Of a stretch of 64,000 nucleotides of DNA, positions 42,488-51,445 are shown piece by piece. The notes below the pieces were generated by a model that was not told where the DNA came from, did no database searches, and saw nothing but the letters and a program-made list of their open reading frames with translations. Both the position numbers and the translations under genes were made by a program. Numbering within the stretch: position 1 is the first letter of the stretch; every line of letters starts with the position of its first letter. This DNA is from JAAXIE01 sp965204245 (GTDB taxonomy: Bacteria; Chloroflexota; Dehalococcoidia; Lucifugimonadales; JAAXIE01), in contig CBDBED010000004.1 of assembly GCA_965204245.1 (NCBI GenBank), positions 1-64,000 on the forward strand, read 5' to 3'.

Positions 42488-44137
42488 ATGCGTACCGTTG
42501 ATGCCGTCGCTGAAATACTCAAGCGGGAGGGGGTCGAATACCTTCCCTGCTTCCCCACCACGCCTGTCATCGAAGCCTGTGCAGCCGCAGGTATCCGCCC
42601 CATCGTCTGCCGTCAGGAGCGCGTCGGCGTCGGCATTGCCGATGGCTACAGCCGCATCACTAACGGCGCCAAGCCCGGCATATTCGCCTGCCAGTACGGC
42701 CCCGGTGCCGAGAACGCCTACTCCGGTGTGGCCACAGCCTTCTCCGACTCCGTCCCCATGATGCTCCTTCCCATGGGCAACGTTCATGAGCTTTCAGGCG
42801 TCGAGCCCCACTTCAACTCCCGCGACAGCTACGGCACCGTCGTTAAGCGTGTTGAAGAGGTCAACACACCGGACCGAGTAGCCGAAGTGATGCGTCGAGC
42901 CTTCTCCTCCGTGCGCATGGGCCGCCCCGGCCCTGTCATGGTCGAAATTCCCGGCAATGTTGGCACCGCCGAGGTAGACGAGTCTGCGTGGGGCGGCTAC
43001 CGCCCAGTGAAAACAGCCCGCTCGGCCGCCGACTCCAACGATATCGACCAAGTCGCCAGGGTTCTCCTCGACGCCCGCGCCCCCATCGTCCACGCCGGGC
43101 AGGGCGTCATGTACGCCGAAGCCTGCGAAGAACTCATCGAGCTTGCCGAGCTTCTCCAGATTCCTGTGATGACCACGCTGGCAGGCAAGAGCGCCTTCCC
43201 CGAAAAACACCCGCTGGCCTTGGGTGCAGGCTCCGGTGTCATGCCCGCCCCCGTCTACCAGTTCCTCCGTGATTCCGACGTGGTTTTCGGCATCGGCACC
43301 AGCTTCACCAAGCACGGCATGTGCACCAACATCCCGTCGGGCAAGGTGATGATTCACGCCACCAATGATGAGACCGACATCAACAAGTGCTACGACATCG
43401 ACTACCCCGTAGTCGGCGATGCCAAGCTCGTCCTCCGCCAGCTTATCGACGCCGTCCGCGACCGTCTCAACGGCCAGTCCCGCGCAGGCAATGGCGTCCC
43501 CGAAGAAATCGCCAAGTGCCGTGACACATGGCTTGCCGAGTGGATGCCCAAGCTCACCTCCAACGACGCCCCAATCAACCCATATCGGGTCCTCTGGGAC
43601 TTCATGCACACCGTCGACCCCAACGAGGCCATCGTTACCCACGATTCCGGCGGTCCCCGCAACCAGATAGTCCCCTTCTACCAAGCCGGCGGCCCCCGCA
43701 CCTACATCGGCTGGGGAAAGTCCCACGGATTAGGCACAGGCTTGGGCCTCAACATCGGTGCCAAGCTGGCAGCCCCCGAGAAGATGTGCGTCAATTTCAT
43801 GGGCGACGCCGCTTTCGGCATGACCGGTCTCGACTTCGAGACCGCCGTCCGCTGCCGCATACCCATCCTCTGCGTCGTCCTGAATAACTCCACCATGGCC
43901 GTAGAAACCGGAGCTATGCGCACTTCCCACGAGCTCTACAACACCCGCGACTTGGGTGGCGACTACGCCGACCTCGGCCGCGCCATGGGGGGCTACGCCG
44001 AACGCATCACCGACCCCGCCGAAATCGGCCCAGCCTTCCAGCGCGCCCGGCGAGTCACCGAGCAGGAAGGCCAAGCAGTGCTCCTAGAGTTCATCACCAC
44101 CGACGAGCATAGCTACTCACTAAGCCGTGCCCTCTAG
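42488..44137 (+). CDS. Thiamine diphosphate-dependent acetolactate synthase-like enzyme
   Basis: A 549-residue TPP enzyme of the AHAS/POX group: N-terminal PYR domain with CRQERVGVGIADGYSR (catalytic-type glutamate), central domain with ARAPIVHAGQGVMYAEA, and C-terminal PP domain with TPP/Mg motif GDAAFGMTGLDFE..VVLNNSTMA. Substrate unknown; such enzymes in this lineage are thought to cleave or condense 2-oxoacids. No acetolactate synthase small subunit is nearby, so it is unlikely to be IlvB. GAGAGGAGG precedes the ATG. Confidence 0.88.
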   Translation: MRTVDAVAEILKREGVEYLPCFPTTPVIEACAAAGIRPIVCRQERVGVGIADGYSRITNGAKPGIFACQYGPGAENAYSGVATAFSDSVPMMLLPMGNVHELSGVEPHFNSRDSYGTVVKRVEEVNTPDRVAEVMRRAFSSVRMGRPGPVMVEIPGNVGTAEVDESAWGGYRPVKTARSAADSNDIDQVARVLLDARAPIVHAGQGVMYAEACEELIELAELLQIPVMTTLAGKSAFPEKHPLALGAGSGVMPAPVYQFLRDSDVVFGIGTSFTKHGMCTNIPSGKVMIHATNDETDINKCYDIDYPVVGDAKLVLRQLIDAVRDRLNGQSRAGNGVPEEIAKCRDTWLAEWMPKLTSNDAPINPYRVLWDFMHTVDPNEAIVTHDSGGPRNQIVPFYQAGGPRTYIGWGKSHGLGTGLGLNIGAKLAAPEKMCVNFMGDAAFGMTGLDFETAVRCRIPILCVVLNNSTMAVETGAMRTSHELYNTRDLGGDYADLGRAMGGYAERITDPAEIGPAFQRARRVTEQEGQAVLLEFITTDEHSYSLSRAL

Positions 44138-44192
44138 ACCGTGCTGCCTTGGGGTGTGCGCGGGGCGCATAGCATAATCAATCGCGGTATAG

Positions 44193-44232
44193 TCCCCGAT
44201 GGCGTAGGGGGTCTCCTCCTCGCCATCGGGGA
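44193..44232. terminator. Bidirectional hairpin between convergent genes
   Basis: Perfect 12-base stem TCCCCGATGGCG/CGCCATCGGGGA between the TPP gene (ends 44137) and the CMD-like gene (ends 44303). No strong T-tract on either side. Confidence 0.5.
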
Positions 44233-44302
44233 TTGGTATCCTCCATAATGGTCTAATCCAAGCAGGCCCTACTTCGCCAGGCCAGTCCCAGTTGGGGAAG
44301 TG

Positions 44303-44698
44303 TTAGGCGTCTGCAGCCTTCGGCTCCAGCATCTCAAGCCCCGTCTCCGCTGCCCAAGCCTGCAACCCACGCCTGAGTGCAAGCATCCCCATCGGCAGCA
44401 CAACGCACTCAAGGGCCTCCAGCACCTCTTGTGGACTGGCTCCATGGTCAATCGCCAAACGGATATGTTCTCGTATCTGGTCCACATCCGCCTTCAACGC
44501 CGTCTCCACAGCCGTCTGGATGAGTTCCTTCGTCTTTCGGTCCAGAATCCTCTGCCCCGTATATGTGTACACCGTAAAAGGCGTCAACGCCTTCAACCAG
44601 TCGAAATCAGCGCTGGCCATGATCTTGTGCATGTCGAACACATAGCCGCGCTCCTTCAGGATCGAGTCTAGGTAAGCCTGTCTCTCTTGGGTGGTCAA
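44303..44698 (-). CDS. Carboxymuconolactone decarboxylase-like protein
   Basis: A 131-residue single-domain CMD-like protein: GQRILDRKTKELIQTAVETALKADVDQIREHIRLAIDHGASPQEVLEALECVVLPMGMLALRRG. It has one cysteine (in LECVV) where AhpD has CxxC, so redox activity is doubtful. AAAGGAG precedes the ATG. Confidence 0.82.
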   Translation of the reverse strand: MTTQERQAYLDSILKERGYVFDMHKIMASADFDWLKALTPFTVYTYTGQRILDRKTKELIQTAVETALKADVDQIREHIRLAIDHGASPQEVLEALECVVLPMGMLALRRGLQAWAAETGLEMLEPKAADA

Positions 44699-44853
44699 CG
44701 GTCTCCTTTCGCATCAGGAACGCTCACATTCGTTCCCTCTTTGCGCTCGCGTCCAAAGTATGTTACTACACCCTACACACTTACAGACATCACACGCCCC
44801 TACCCCGCGCCGTTGTCAACGTCAAGGGGCGACTAGACCACGGAAGGAGCCTC

Positions 44854-45981
44854 ATGGCCAAGAAGGCAGCCTTCGTTTACGACGACGCCATGTCTCGCCA
44901 TGTGCTGAGAGATGACCACCCTCTGAAAGCCACCCGCCTCCGCTATACCTATGAACTGCTGGACGCCTACGGAGCTTTCTCCCATGAGGGTTCCGACCTC
45001 GTGAAGCCACGCCCTGCAACAGACGCAGAGATACTGACGGTCCACGCCTCCGAATACCTCGAAGCCGTCAGGGGTTTCAGCAGCGGTCTCAGCATGGAGA
45101 CTCAAGCCCTATTCAACTTCGGCTCCGGCGGTGACAACCCAACCTATCCCGGCATGTACGAATCCGCCTGCCTCAGCACCGGAGCATCTCTGGTAGCGGC
45201 TCACATGGTCGCTGATGGAAAGGTCGATGTGGCATTCAATATCTCCGGTGGACTACACCACGCCGCGCCCAGCAATGCCTCGGGCTTCTGCGTCTTCAAC
45301 GACCCCGCTGTGGCTATCCAATACCTGTTATCGCGCGGCATGCGAGTGTTATACGTAGACATTGATGCCCACCATGGCGACGGTGTCCAGAACATCTTCT
45401 ACGACTCCGACCAAGTGCTCACTGTCTCGATTCACGAGTCTGGACGCTTTTTGTTCCCAGGTACCGGACACGTCGAGGAGTCCGGGACGGGAGATGGGAA
45501 AGGTTACTCGGTCAATATACCCCTGTTTCCCTACACGGGAGACGAGATATACCTATGGGCCTTGCGCAAGGTACTACCCCCGCTGGTGGAGGCCTTCAAG
45601 CCCGACATCCTAGTGGGCCAGTTGGGCATCGACAGTTACCAGACGGACCCCCTTACTCACCTCATGTTGACCTCCCAAGGCTACACGCAGGCAGTCACCG
45701 AACTGGCTAACCTGGGATTGCCTTGGGTCGCCATGGGCGGTGGGGGTTACGATCAGGGGGCCGTGGCCCGCTGTTGGTCGCTGGCCTACGGCATCATGTT
45801 GGAGACGGAGTGGCCCGACCGCATACCCCAAGCCTACACAGAAAGATACGGCTTGGAAGTGCTCCGTGACACGGCACTCCCAGAGGTTGACCAACCTCTA
45901 AGGGAACGTATGCAGAGCTTCGCGGAGGAAACTGTAAGGGATGTGGAGCAGCACATCTTCCCAACTCACCGGTTGGCTTAG
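44854..45981 (+). CDS. Histone deacetylase/AcuC-family amidohydrolase
   Basis: A 375-residue zinc hydrolase of the class I/II HDAC-AcuC family: GGLHHAAPSNASGFCVFND (catalytic histidine pair), VDIDAHHGDGVQNIFYD (zinc Asp and His), VSIHESGRFLFPGTG and GGGGYDQGAVARCW. Bacterial members deacetylate acetyl-CoA synthetase, acetylpolyamines or other amides. GGAAGGAG lies before the ATG. It stands alone. Confidence 0.92.
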   Translation: MAKKAAFVYDDAMSRHVLRDDHPLKATRLRYTYELLDAYGAFSHEGSDLVKPRPATDAEILTVHASEYLEAVRGFSSGLSMETQALFNFGSGGDNPTYPGMYESACLSTGASLVAAHMVADGKVDVAFNISGGLHHAAPSNASGFCVFNDPAVAIQYLLSRGMRVLYVDIDAHHGDGVQNIFYDSDQVLTVSIHESGRFLFPGTGHVEESGTGDGKGYSVNIPLFPYTGDEIYLWALRKVLPPLVEAFKPDILVGQLGIDSYQTDPLTHLMLTSQGYTQAVTELANLGLPWVAMGGGGYDQGAVARCWSLAYGIMLETEWPDRIPQAYTERYGLEVLRDTALPEVDQPLRERMQSFAEETVRDVEQHIFPTHRLA

Positions 45982-46018
45982 AAGTGCGGTCTAAGCTAGA
46001 TGGTCGAGGCCGGGATCC

Positions 46019-46318
46019 CTACTCCTCAGCCCCCTGCCGCAGCAGCGCCTTCGCGCTCTCACCTACCCCCTCGTCGACACAATCAAGGTAGGCGGCATAC
46101 ACCGCGCGGTTCAGTGCATTCATCATCCAAGCATCCTTGCTTGGGTCATCTTCATAGCTCTTGCGCACGGCCATCACTCGTTCCAGCAAGCCCAAGCCGT
46201 ACATTTGCAGCGGGTTGAGTTCGTCGTCGCCCCCCAGTGCATCCGGTGCCATCGCATCCGTCGGAAGGACGTTGCGGACTATTGTGCCCTCTTCTGATTC
46301 TTGGACAGTGTCACCCAT
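46019..46318 (-). CDS. Hypothetical protein downstream of dnaK
   Basis: A 99-residue acidic, mostly helical protein (LNPLQMYGLGLLERVMAVRKSYEDDPSKDAWMMNALNRAVYAAYLDCVDEG) of no recognised family. It lies on the same strand as dnaK, 76 bases past its stop, but has its own promoter, so it need not be part of the heat-shock operon. GAGGTG precedes the ATG. Confidence 0.7.
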   Translation of the reverse strand: MGDTVQESEEGTIVRNVLPTDAMAPDALGGDDELNPLQMYGLGLLERVMAVRKSYEDDPSKDAWMMNALNRAVYAAYLDCVDEGVGESAKALLRQGAEE

Positions 46319-46350
46319 CTGTTTTCACCTCAGCAACCTTCGACTCGACT

Positions 46351-46380
46351 ATTATACGACTTTCGTGCTACCGCTGTCCC
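46351..46380 (-). promoter_or_regulatory. Promoter of the 46019-46318 gene
   Basis: Minus strand GGGACA (46380-46375), 18-base spacer, TATAAT (46356-46351). Confidence 0.5.
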
Positions 46381-46394
46381 ACATTCCGCCTCAC

Positions 46395-48293
46395 CTAAAG
46401 CTCTCGGTACTCGCCCTCAACCGTTCCCCCCGGCTGCTGGTCGTCACCCGGCATATCGCCCATGTCGGGACCAGTGGGACCGCCCGCTTGGGCATAGACA
46501 GCCTGCCCGAGCCGCTGCATGCTCTCATTCAGGTCTGCGATTCCCGATCGCATCCCTTCTAGGTCGTTGTTCTGCAAGGCCTGTTTCAGTGTGGCTACCT
46601 TGCCCTCCACTTCCTGCTTCAGGTCCTCCGGCACCTTGTCGGCATTGTCCGCAAGCATCTTCTCGGTGTTGTACACCAGGCTCTCGGCCTGGTTCCGCAC
46701 CTCGGCCTCTTCCCGCTTGCGTTGGTCCTCGGCAGCGAATTGCTGCGCCTCGTTGACCATCCGGTCAATGTCGTCCTTGGCCAGCCCCGAATCGGGCTGT
46801 ATGACGATCTTCTGCTCCCGGCCCGTGCCCTTGTCCCGCGCTGCCACGCTCAGTATCCCGTTGGCATCGATATCGAACGTAACCTCAATCTGAGGCACTC
46901 CCCGAGGGGCGGGTAGTAGACCATCGAGAATGAAGCGCCCGATGGACTTGTTGTCCGTCGCCATCGGCCGCTCACCCTGGAGCACGTGTATTTCCACGCT
47001 TGTCTGTCCATCCGCTGCCGTGGTGAAGGTCTCCGTCTTGGCCGTGGGGATAGTTGTGTTGCGCGCGATGAGCGCGGTGGAAACGCTGCCCAGAGTCTCC
47101 AGACCAAGTGTCAGAGGCGTCACATCCAGTAGCAGGATGTCCCGCACATCTCCCGTGAGCACCCCACCCTGCACCGCCGCGCCCAAGGCCACAGCCTCGT
47201 CGGGGTTCACGCTCCGGTGGGGCTCCTTGGAGAACAACTGGCTCACCTTCTGCTGCACTGCTGGCATGCGGGTCATTCCGCCCACTAGGATAACTTCGCC
47301 CACCTCCCCCGTTGACCATCCAGCGTCTTGGAGTGCTTGCCGGCAGGGCTGGTCTACCCGGTCCAACAACGACGACACCATCTGTTCCAGCCGCGACCTG
47401 CTCAGAGTCAGCACCAAGTGCTTCGGACCGCTGGCATCCGCAGTGATGAACGGCAGGTTGATTTCCGTCTCCATCACCGTGGATAGTTCCACCTTCGCCT
47501 TCTCCGCAGCGTCGCGCAAACGCTGCACTGCCATTCGGTCCGTCGTCAGGTCGATCCCTGTCTCCTGCCGGAATTCGCGAATGAGCCAGTTCATCACCTC
47601 TTGGTCGAAGTCGTCCCCTCCCAAGTAGGTGTCGCCGTTCGTGGACTTAACCTCCAGCACCCCCTCGCCCATCTCCAGCAGGGTAACGTCGAAGGTGCCT
47701 CCTCCGAGGTCGAAGACGGCTATTTTGCTCGCCGCGCTCTGCTTGTCCATTCCATACACCAGCGACGCAGCAGTGGGCTCATTCACAATGCGCAGCACTT
47801 CCAGCCCAGCGATTCTTCCCGCGTCCATGGTCGCCTGCCGTTGCGCATCATTGAAATACGCAGGCACCGTGATGACGGCTTGTGTTATCTTCTCCCCCAG
47901 CTTGGCCTCGCAGTCCTGCTTGATCTTCTGCAATACCATGGCTGATATCTGTGGAGGTGCGTAGGCCTTGCCCCCCATCTCCACATGGGCATCCCCGTTA
48001 GAAGCCCGAACGATTTTGTAGGGCAGCATACCCACCGCCCGGGACACCTCCGCGTCGTCAAACTTGCGACCCATCAGACGCTTCACCGAAAACACAGTGT
48101 GCTCCGGGTTGGTCACTGCCTGTCGCTTGGCCATCTGTCCGACGTACATCTCCGAGGACCGCGGGTTCACAGCCACCACCGAAGGGGTGATTCGTCCGCC
48201 CTCGGCGTTCTCCACTACGGTAGGTTCGCTCGCTTCAATTACGCTGGCCACCGAGTTGGTGGTGCCTAGGTCAATTCCCAGGACTTTAGGCAT
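46395..48293 (-). CDS. dnaK: Molecular chaperone DnaK
   Basis: A 632-residue Hsp70: MPKVLGIDLGTTNSVASV phosphate loop, ITVPAYFNDAQRQATMDAGRIAGLEVLRIVNEPTAASLVYG, AVFDLGGGTFDVTLLE, ILVGGMTRMPAVQQ, the linker DILLLDVTPLTLGLET and a C-terminal lid ending in an acidic EGEYREL. It binds exposed hydrophobic peptides in an ATP cycle with GrpE and a J-protein. Last core gene of hspR-grpE-dnaK; no dnaJ follows in the window. Confidence 0.97.
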   Translation of the reverse strand: MPKVLGIDLGTTNSVASVIEASEPTVVENAEGGRITPSVVAVNPRSSEMYVGQMAKRQAVTNPEHTVFSVKRLMGRKFDDAEVSRAVGMLPYKIVRASNGDAHVEMGGKAYAPPQISAMVLQKIKQDCEAKLGEKITQAVITVPAYFNDAQRQATMDAGRIAGLEVLRIVNEPTAASLVYGMDKQSAASKIAVFDLGGGTFDVTLLEMGEGVLEVKSTNGDTYLGGDDFDQEVMNWLIREFRQETGIDLTTDRMAVQRLRDAAEKAKVELSTVMETEINLPFITADASGPKHLVLTLSRSRLEQMVSSLLDRVDQPCRQALQDAGWSTGEVGEVILVGGMTRMPAVQQKVSQLFSKEPHRSVNPDEAVALGAAVQGGVLTGDVRDILLLDVTPLTLGLETLGSVSTALIARNTTIPTAKTETFTTAADGQTSVEIHVLQGERPMATDNKSIGRFILDGLLPAPRGVPQIEVTFDIDANGILSVAARDKGTGREQKIVIQPDSGLAKDDIDRMVNEAQQFAAEDQRKREEAEVRNQAESLVYNTEKMLADNADKVPEDLKQEVEGKVATLKQALQNNDLEGMRSGIADLNESMQRLGQAVYAQAGGPTGPDMGDMPGDDQQPGGTVEGEYREL

Positions 48294-48376
48294 CGTTCGA
48301 CCTCCTCTAACTATTCCGGTCCGTGTTGTCTCTCAGATGTGCCGGTCGTTCCCAGCCTGCAAACTCGATTCGTGGT

Positions 48377-48937
48377 CTACGACCGTTCTGGGTTCCGCGC
48401 CAATATCACCTGCGCAGGGCGTATCACGCGTCCATTTAGCGTATACCCTTGCCGTACCACAGACACTACCTGACCCTCGGCATGAGTGACGCTCTCAGCG
48501 AATCCCAAAGCCTCGTGCTGCGCCGGGTCGAACTCCTCGCCGTCAGCCACGATCATCGTGGCTCCCTCCGATTCGAGGATTCCCAGGAGCTTGCGATTGA
48601 TCAAGCCCACTCCCTCGGCCCAAGCCTTCCCTTCTGGCGCGTCTGGAATATGTTCCAAGGCCATCCCGAAGTCGTCCAATACCGGCAGCAGCTTGCTGAT
48701 GAGCCCCGCGTTCAGATGTTTCACCATTTCTTCCCGCTCTTGGTCCGACCGACGCTTATAGTTGACGAAATCTGCTTGCACACGCTGCAACGCTGTCCGC
48801 ATCTCTTCAAGTTGCGTGGTGAGGCCCGGTACTTGTTCTTCCGCCGCCGTGGGCCCCAAAGCCTCCGTCACCTCGGACAAAAAGGCTTGGTCCTCTTCCG
48901 GCAATTGCGTGCTATCAGGCATATGCCCCTCACTCAT
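48377..48937 (-). CDS. grpE: Nucleotide exchange factor GrpE
   Basis: A 186-residue GrpE: a long N-terminal coiled coil (LTTQLEEMRTALQRVQADFVNYKRRSDQEREEMVKHLNAGLISKLLPVLDDFGMALEHIP) and the C-terminal beta domain (FDPAQHEALGFAESVTHAEGQVVSVVRQGYTLNGRVIRPAQVILA). It releases ADP from DnaK. The start ATG at 48937 overlaps the end of hspR, indicating coupled translation. Confidence 0.95.
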   Translation of the reverse strand: MSEGHMPDSTQLPEEDQAFLSEVTEALGPTAAEEQVPGLTTQLEEMRTALQRVQADFVNYKRRSDQEREEMVKHLNAGLISKLLPVLDDFGMALEHIPDAPEGKAWAEGVGLINRKLLGILESEGATMIVADGEEFDPAQHEALGFAESVTHAEGQVVSVVRQGYTLNGRVIRPAQVILARNPERS

Positions 48938-49508
48938 TAGTCTGCCCTTGGTCTGTAGGTGCATCGCTCAGCGGTAGATTGATTGCAGAAAAGAGACGCT
49001 CCATCTCCTGTTCCAGCACTCGGCGCATCCGCTCTGCCTCTTCCAGTTGGCTTAGTCGGCGATGCATCTCTAGCAACTGGCTAACCAGTGTGAGGGCCCA
49101 CTCCACGCCTGCTAGATTCAGCCCCAGCCTTTCCTCCATGTGGCGTATCAAGCGGAGCTGATAGAGGTCCTCCTCCGAGTAGAGACGTAACATTCCCATC
49201 GTGCGAGCCGGTTGCACCAGTCCTAGGCGTTCATACTTGCGTAGAGTCTGCGGGTGCATTTCCAGCAACCGCGCCGCCACGCTTATCACGTACACGCCCT
49301 CCGTTGCCCGTGAGTTGCCACTCCTGCCCCCCGACTGCTCATCGTGCACATCGGGCGCAGTCTGACCTCGGTCTTGTCGTGCGAGAGATGTGTCTTCGGG
49401 TCTGATGCGCACCCGGGGAGGAGGGGAGGTTGGTTCGGTGGACCTTGTGCGGACTCGCGAGAAACGACCGCCCTGTGTCTGCCTTTGTGTGCGTTGTCGA
49501 TTATCCAA
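48930..49508 (-). CDS. hspR: MerR-family heat-shock repressor HspR
   Basis: A 192-residue MerR-type regulator: VYVISVAARLLEMHPQTLRKYERLGLVQPART is the HspR-like helix-turn-helix and LYQLRLIRHMEERLGLNLAGVEWALTL the following helices, ending in a coiled coil. It should repress the hspR-grpE-dnaK operon, feeding back through DnaK. The first 75 residues are arginine-rich and not family-like. The frame opens with TTG at 49508, about 12 bases after the predicted transcription start; a GTG at the domain start is an alternative. Confidence 0.9.
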   Translation of the reverse strand: MDNRQRTQRQTQGGRFSRVRTRSTEPTSPPPRVRIRPEDTSLARQDRGQTAPDVHDEQSGGRSGNSRATEGVYVISVAARLLEMHPQTLRKYERLGLVQPARTMGMLRLYSEEDLYQLRLIRHMEERLGLNLAGVEWALTLVSQLLEMHRRLSQLEEAERMRRVLEQEMERLFSAINLPLSDAPTDQGQTNE

Positions 49509-49517
49509 ATTCTTGCC

Positions 49518-49565
49518 TCAAGTGCTATCCTAATACTTGACACGAATCGTGTCAACTCCGATAAT
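49518..49565. promoter_or_regulatory. Divergent heat-shock promoter with HspR-type operators
   Basis: A perfect palindrome TTGACACGAATCGTGTCAA (49537-49555) supplies a TTGACA -35 box to both strands. To the right: TTGACA, 17 bases, GATAAT (49560-49565). To the left: TTGACA (49555-49550), 17 bases, TAGGAT (49532-49527). A second inverted repeat TCAAGT-N11-ACTTGA (49518-49540) overlaps it and resembles the HAIR element (CTTGAGT-N7-ACTCAAG) bound by HspR. Confidence 0.7.
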
Positions 49566-49600
49566 ACTGCTTGGGTAAATAAATTTTTGGAGTTGGTGTC

Positions 49601-49828
49601 ATGAGCTTGAACCTAGAGAAGCCAGCCCTCTTCCTGAAAGGGTGCCCCAGGTGTGGCGGCGACCTCTCGCTCACACGGGACATCCACGGTCGTTACGTCA
49701 GTTGTCTGCAATGCGGACTCCTGAAGGACATCGAGGACAAGGTCGCTCCAGCGCGGCCCGTGCTCCCCGTAAAGCGAGAGGCCCATGCTCAGCCTCGCCG
49801 CCGCAACGCCGCGAGTTTGGTGCTCTAG
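49601..49828 (+). CDS. Small zinc-ribbon protein divergent from hspR
   Basis: A 75-residue protein with GCPRCGGDLSLTRDIHGRYVSCLQCGLL, a CxxC..CxxC zinc ribbon, and a basic tail (VLPVKREAHAQPRRRNAAS). It is transcribed from the promoter shared with the heat-shock operon, so it is probably heat-regulated. It resembles the zinc ribbon at the start of the 33948-34472 gene. Its stop overlaps by 4 bases the end of the convergent sulfite-oxidase-like gene. Confidence 0.7.
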   Translation: MSLNLEKPALFLKGCPRCGGDLSLTRDIHGRYVSCLQCGLLKDIEDKVAPARPVLPVKREAHAQPRRRNAASLVL

Positions 49829-50442
49829 CCCGTGAGTTCGGGCCAGAAACGCTCTTGCTTCCAAGGGTCGCCCTCGTTGTGGTACCCACGCTCTTCCCAG
49901 AACCCTGGCCGGTCCTCGGCCATCAGTTCCAAGCCGTTGAGCCATTTCGCGCTCTTCCAGCCGTATCTCATCGGCACTAATAGCCGGACCGGCCAGCCAT
50001 GGTCTGCCAATAGCTCTTCGCCGTTGTGCTTGTGCGCCAGCATGCAACCCGGTTGCATCAGCAACTCCAAGGCCACATTGGTAGTATAGCCCCCGTAGCA
50101 ATGCGCCATCACATGCTTCGCTGTGGGCTTCAGTTCCACCAGCTTGGCAACCTCCGAGAAAGCCACCCCTTCCCACGTATTGTCCAATGCGCTCCACTGT
50201 GTTACACAGTGAAAGTCCCCATCAATCTTGCTCCACGGCAACTGCAGAAAGCTCTGCCAGTCCAGCACCGCCTCTTTCTCCACCTCACCGAACAGCCGTA
50301 GATGCCATGTGTCCAATTCCACTTTCGGCGTAGGTCCATATGTCAGCACCGGGAACTTCTTGGTGACAAACTGTCCCGGGGGCACTCTCTCGCTATTGCT
50401 CTCCGGGGCCGGTCTGATATTCTCAGGACTCTTTCTGAGCAC
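49825..50442 (-). CDS. Sulfite oxidase-like molybdopterin oxidoreductase
   Basis: A 205-residue protein of the sulfite oxidase/YedY fold: FGEVEKEAVLDWQSFLQLP, GDFHCVTQWSALDNTWEGVAF with the molybdenum ligand Cys79, AHCYGGYTTNVALELL and HGWPVRLLVPMRYGWKSAKWLNGLEL. It lacks a twin-arginine signal and a heme domain, as do the short cytoplasmic members. Substrate unknown. GTG start; an in-frame stop lies just upstream. Confidence 0.88.
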   Translation of the reverse strand: MLRKSPENIRPAPESNSERVPPGQFVTKKFPVLTYGPTPKVELDTWHLRLFGEVEKEAVLDWQSFLQLPWSKIDGDFHCVTQWSALDNTWEGVAFSEVAKLVELKPTAKHVMAHCYGGYTTNVALELLMQPGCMLAHKHNGEELLADHGWPVRLLVPMRYGWKSAKWLNGLELMAEDRPGFWEERGYHNEGDPWKQERFWPELTG

Positions 50443-50494
50443 TCTTCATTCCCCCGTAGTTCCTTCGACTCTAAGGATTGCGCGGCCACTGGGC

Positions 50495-50524
50495 ATCCTA
50501 TGACTCTCAGTCGAGTCGTGTCAA
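50495..50524 (-). promoter_or_regulatory. Promoter of the sulfite oxidase-like gene
   Basis: Minus strand TTGACA (50524-50519), 18-base spacer, TAGGAT (50500-50495). The first 13 bases, TTGACACGACTCG, nearly match the HspR palindrome half at 49537, so heat-shock control is conceivable. Confidence 0.5.
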
Positions 50525-50634
50525 ACGACTAATCGATACTCCACCCATCCTTTGACATGCGAAGCACTCGCCTAGGGATTGGAATATGCTTGCGAAATCT
50601 TTCACAACTTCACTATCATCCTTGCTGAATTTGG

Positions 50635-50640
50635 TATGCT
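50635..50640 (+). promoter_or_regulatory. -10 element of the ccm operon
   Basis: TATGCT ends 7 bases before the ATG at 50648, another near-leaderless arrangement; no clear -35 box. Confidence 0.4.
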
Positions 50641-50647
50641 GACATCC

Positions 50648-51445
50648 ATGAGACTGGTAGACACCAAGCTGGAGCCTGAAGCCCCGGCCGTCCCCTCAAC
50701 GACCGCAACCGGGGCCATCTCGGAGGAGCGAAAAAACGCTGCCCTTTTCGTCCACAGCCTGCGCAAAGGATACGGACGCCAGCCCGTCCTGTGGGACTTG
50801 GACCTCAGCCTGGGTTGGGGTGAATGTGTCGCTCTTTTCGGGGCAAACGGCGCGGGAAAGAGCACTCTCCTCAAAGTCCTTTCCACCCAAGCTCGCCCCG
50901 ATGCTGGCACCGTCCGCGTAGCCCAGTGCGACGTTCGCTCTCACACGGCGGACGCAGCCCGTCGCATCGGCTTGGTGTCCCATCGACACATGCTCTACGA
51001 AGACATGACCGGCACCGAAAACCTGCGCTTCTACGCTAGGATGTTCGGCTTGCAAGATCTCCAGCAACACATTACTGACGCCCTGCAGGCCGTCCGCATG
51101 GAGCAGCGCGCCAACCAGCGCGTCCGCAGCCTATCCAACGGTCAGCAGAAGCGCCTCGCTATCGCCCGTGCCATCCTCCATCGTCCCGGCCTCCTTCTGC
51201 TCGACGAGCCTGAAGCCGGTCTCGATGCCGAAGGTGTTGACCTTCTTGGTGCGCTGGTGCACCGTTGGACCTCCACTGGCGGAAGCGTCCTTATGACCAC
51301 CCACAACTTGGAGCGCGGCCTCGAATGGGCCGACCGTGCCGTCGTCCTCTCTCGGGGCAGCATCGTTCTCGACTGCCCTAAGGACCAGTTGGACTCTGCC
51401 GACTTCAGGCAGAGCTACCGCAGTGCCCTCGGAGTTGGGTCGTGA
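50648..51445 (+). CDS. ccmA: Heme exporter ATP-binding protein CcmA
   Basis: A 265-residue ABC ATPase: Walker A LFGANGAGKSTLLKVLS, signature LSNGQQKRLAIARA, Walker B GLLLLDEPEAGLD and an MTTHNLE switch. With CcmB, CcmC and CcmE it forms the machinery that loads heme onto the CcmE chaperone for cytochrome c maturation. The start at 50648 fits the -10 element; the longer frame from 50579 would start upstream of the promoter. Its TGA overlaps the GTG start of ccmB. Confidence 0.88.
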   Translation: MRLVDTKLEPEAPAVPSTTATGAISEERKNAALFVHSLRKGYGRQPVLWDLDLSLGWGECVALFGANGAGKSTLLKVLSTQARPDAGTVRVAQCDVRSHTADAARRIGLVSHRHMLYEDMTGTENLRFYARMFGLQDLQQHITDALQAVRMEQRANQRVRSLSNGQQKRLAIARAILHRPGLLLLDEPEAGLDAEGVDLLGALVHRWTSTGGSVLMTTHNLERGLEWADRAVVLSRGSIVLDCPKDQLDSADFRQSYRSALGVGS

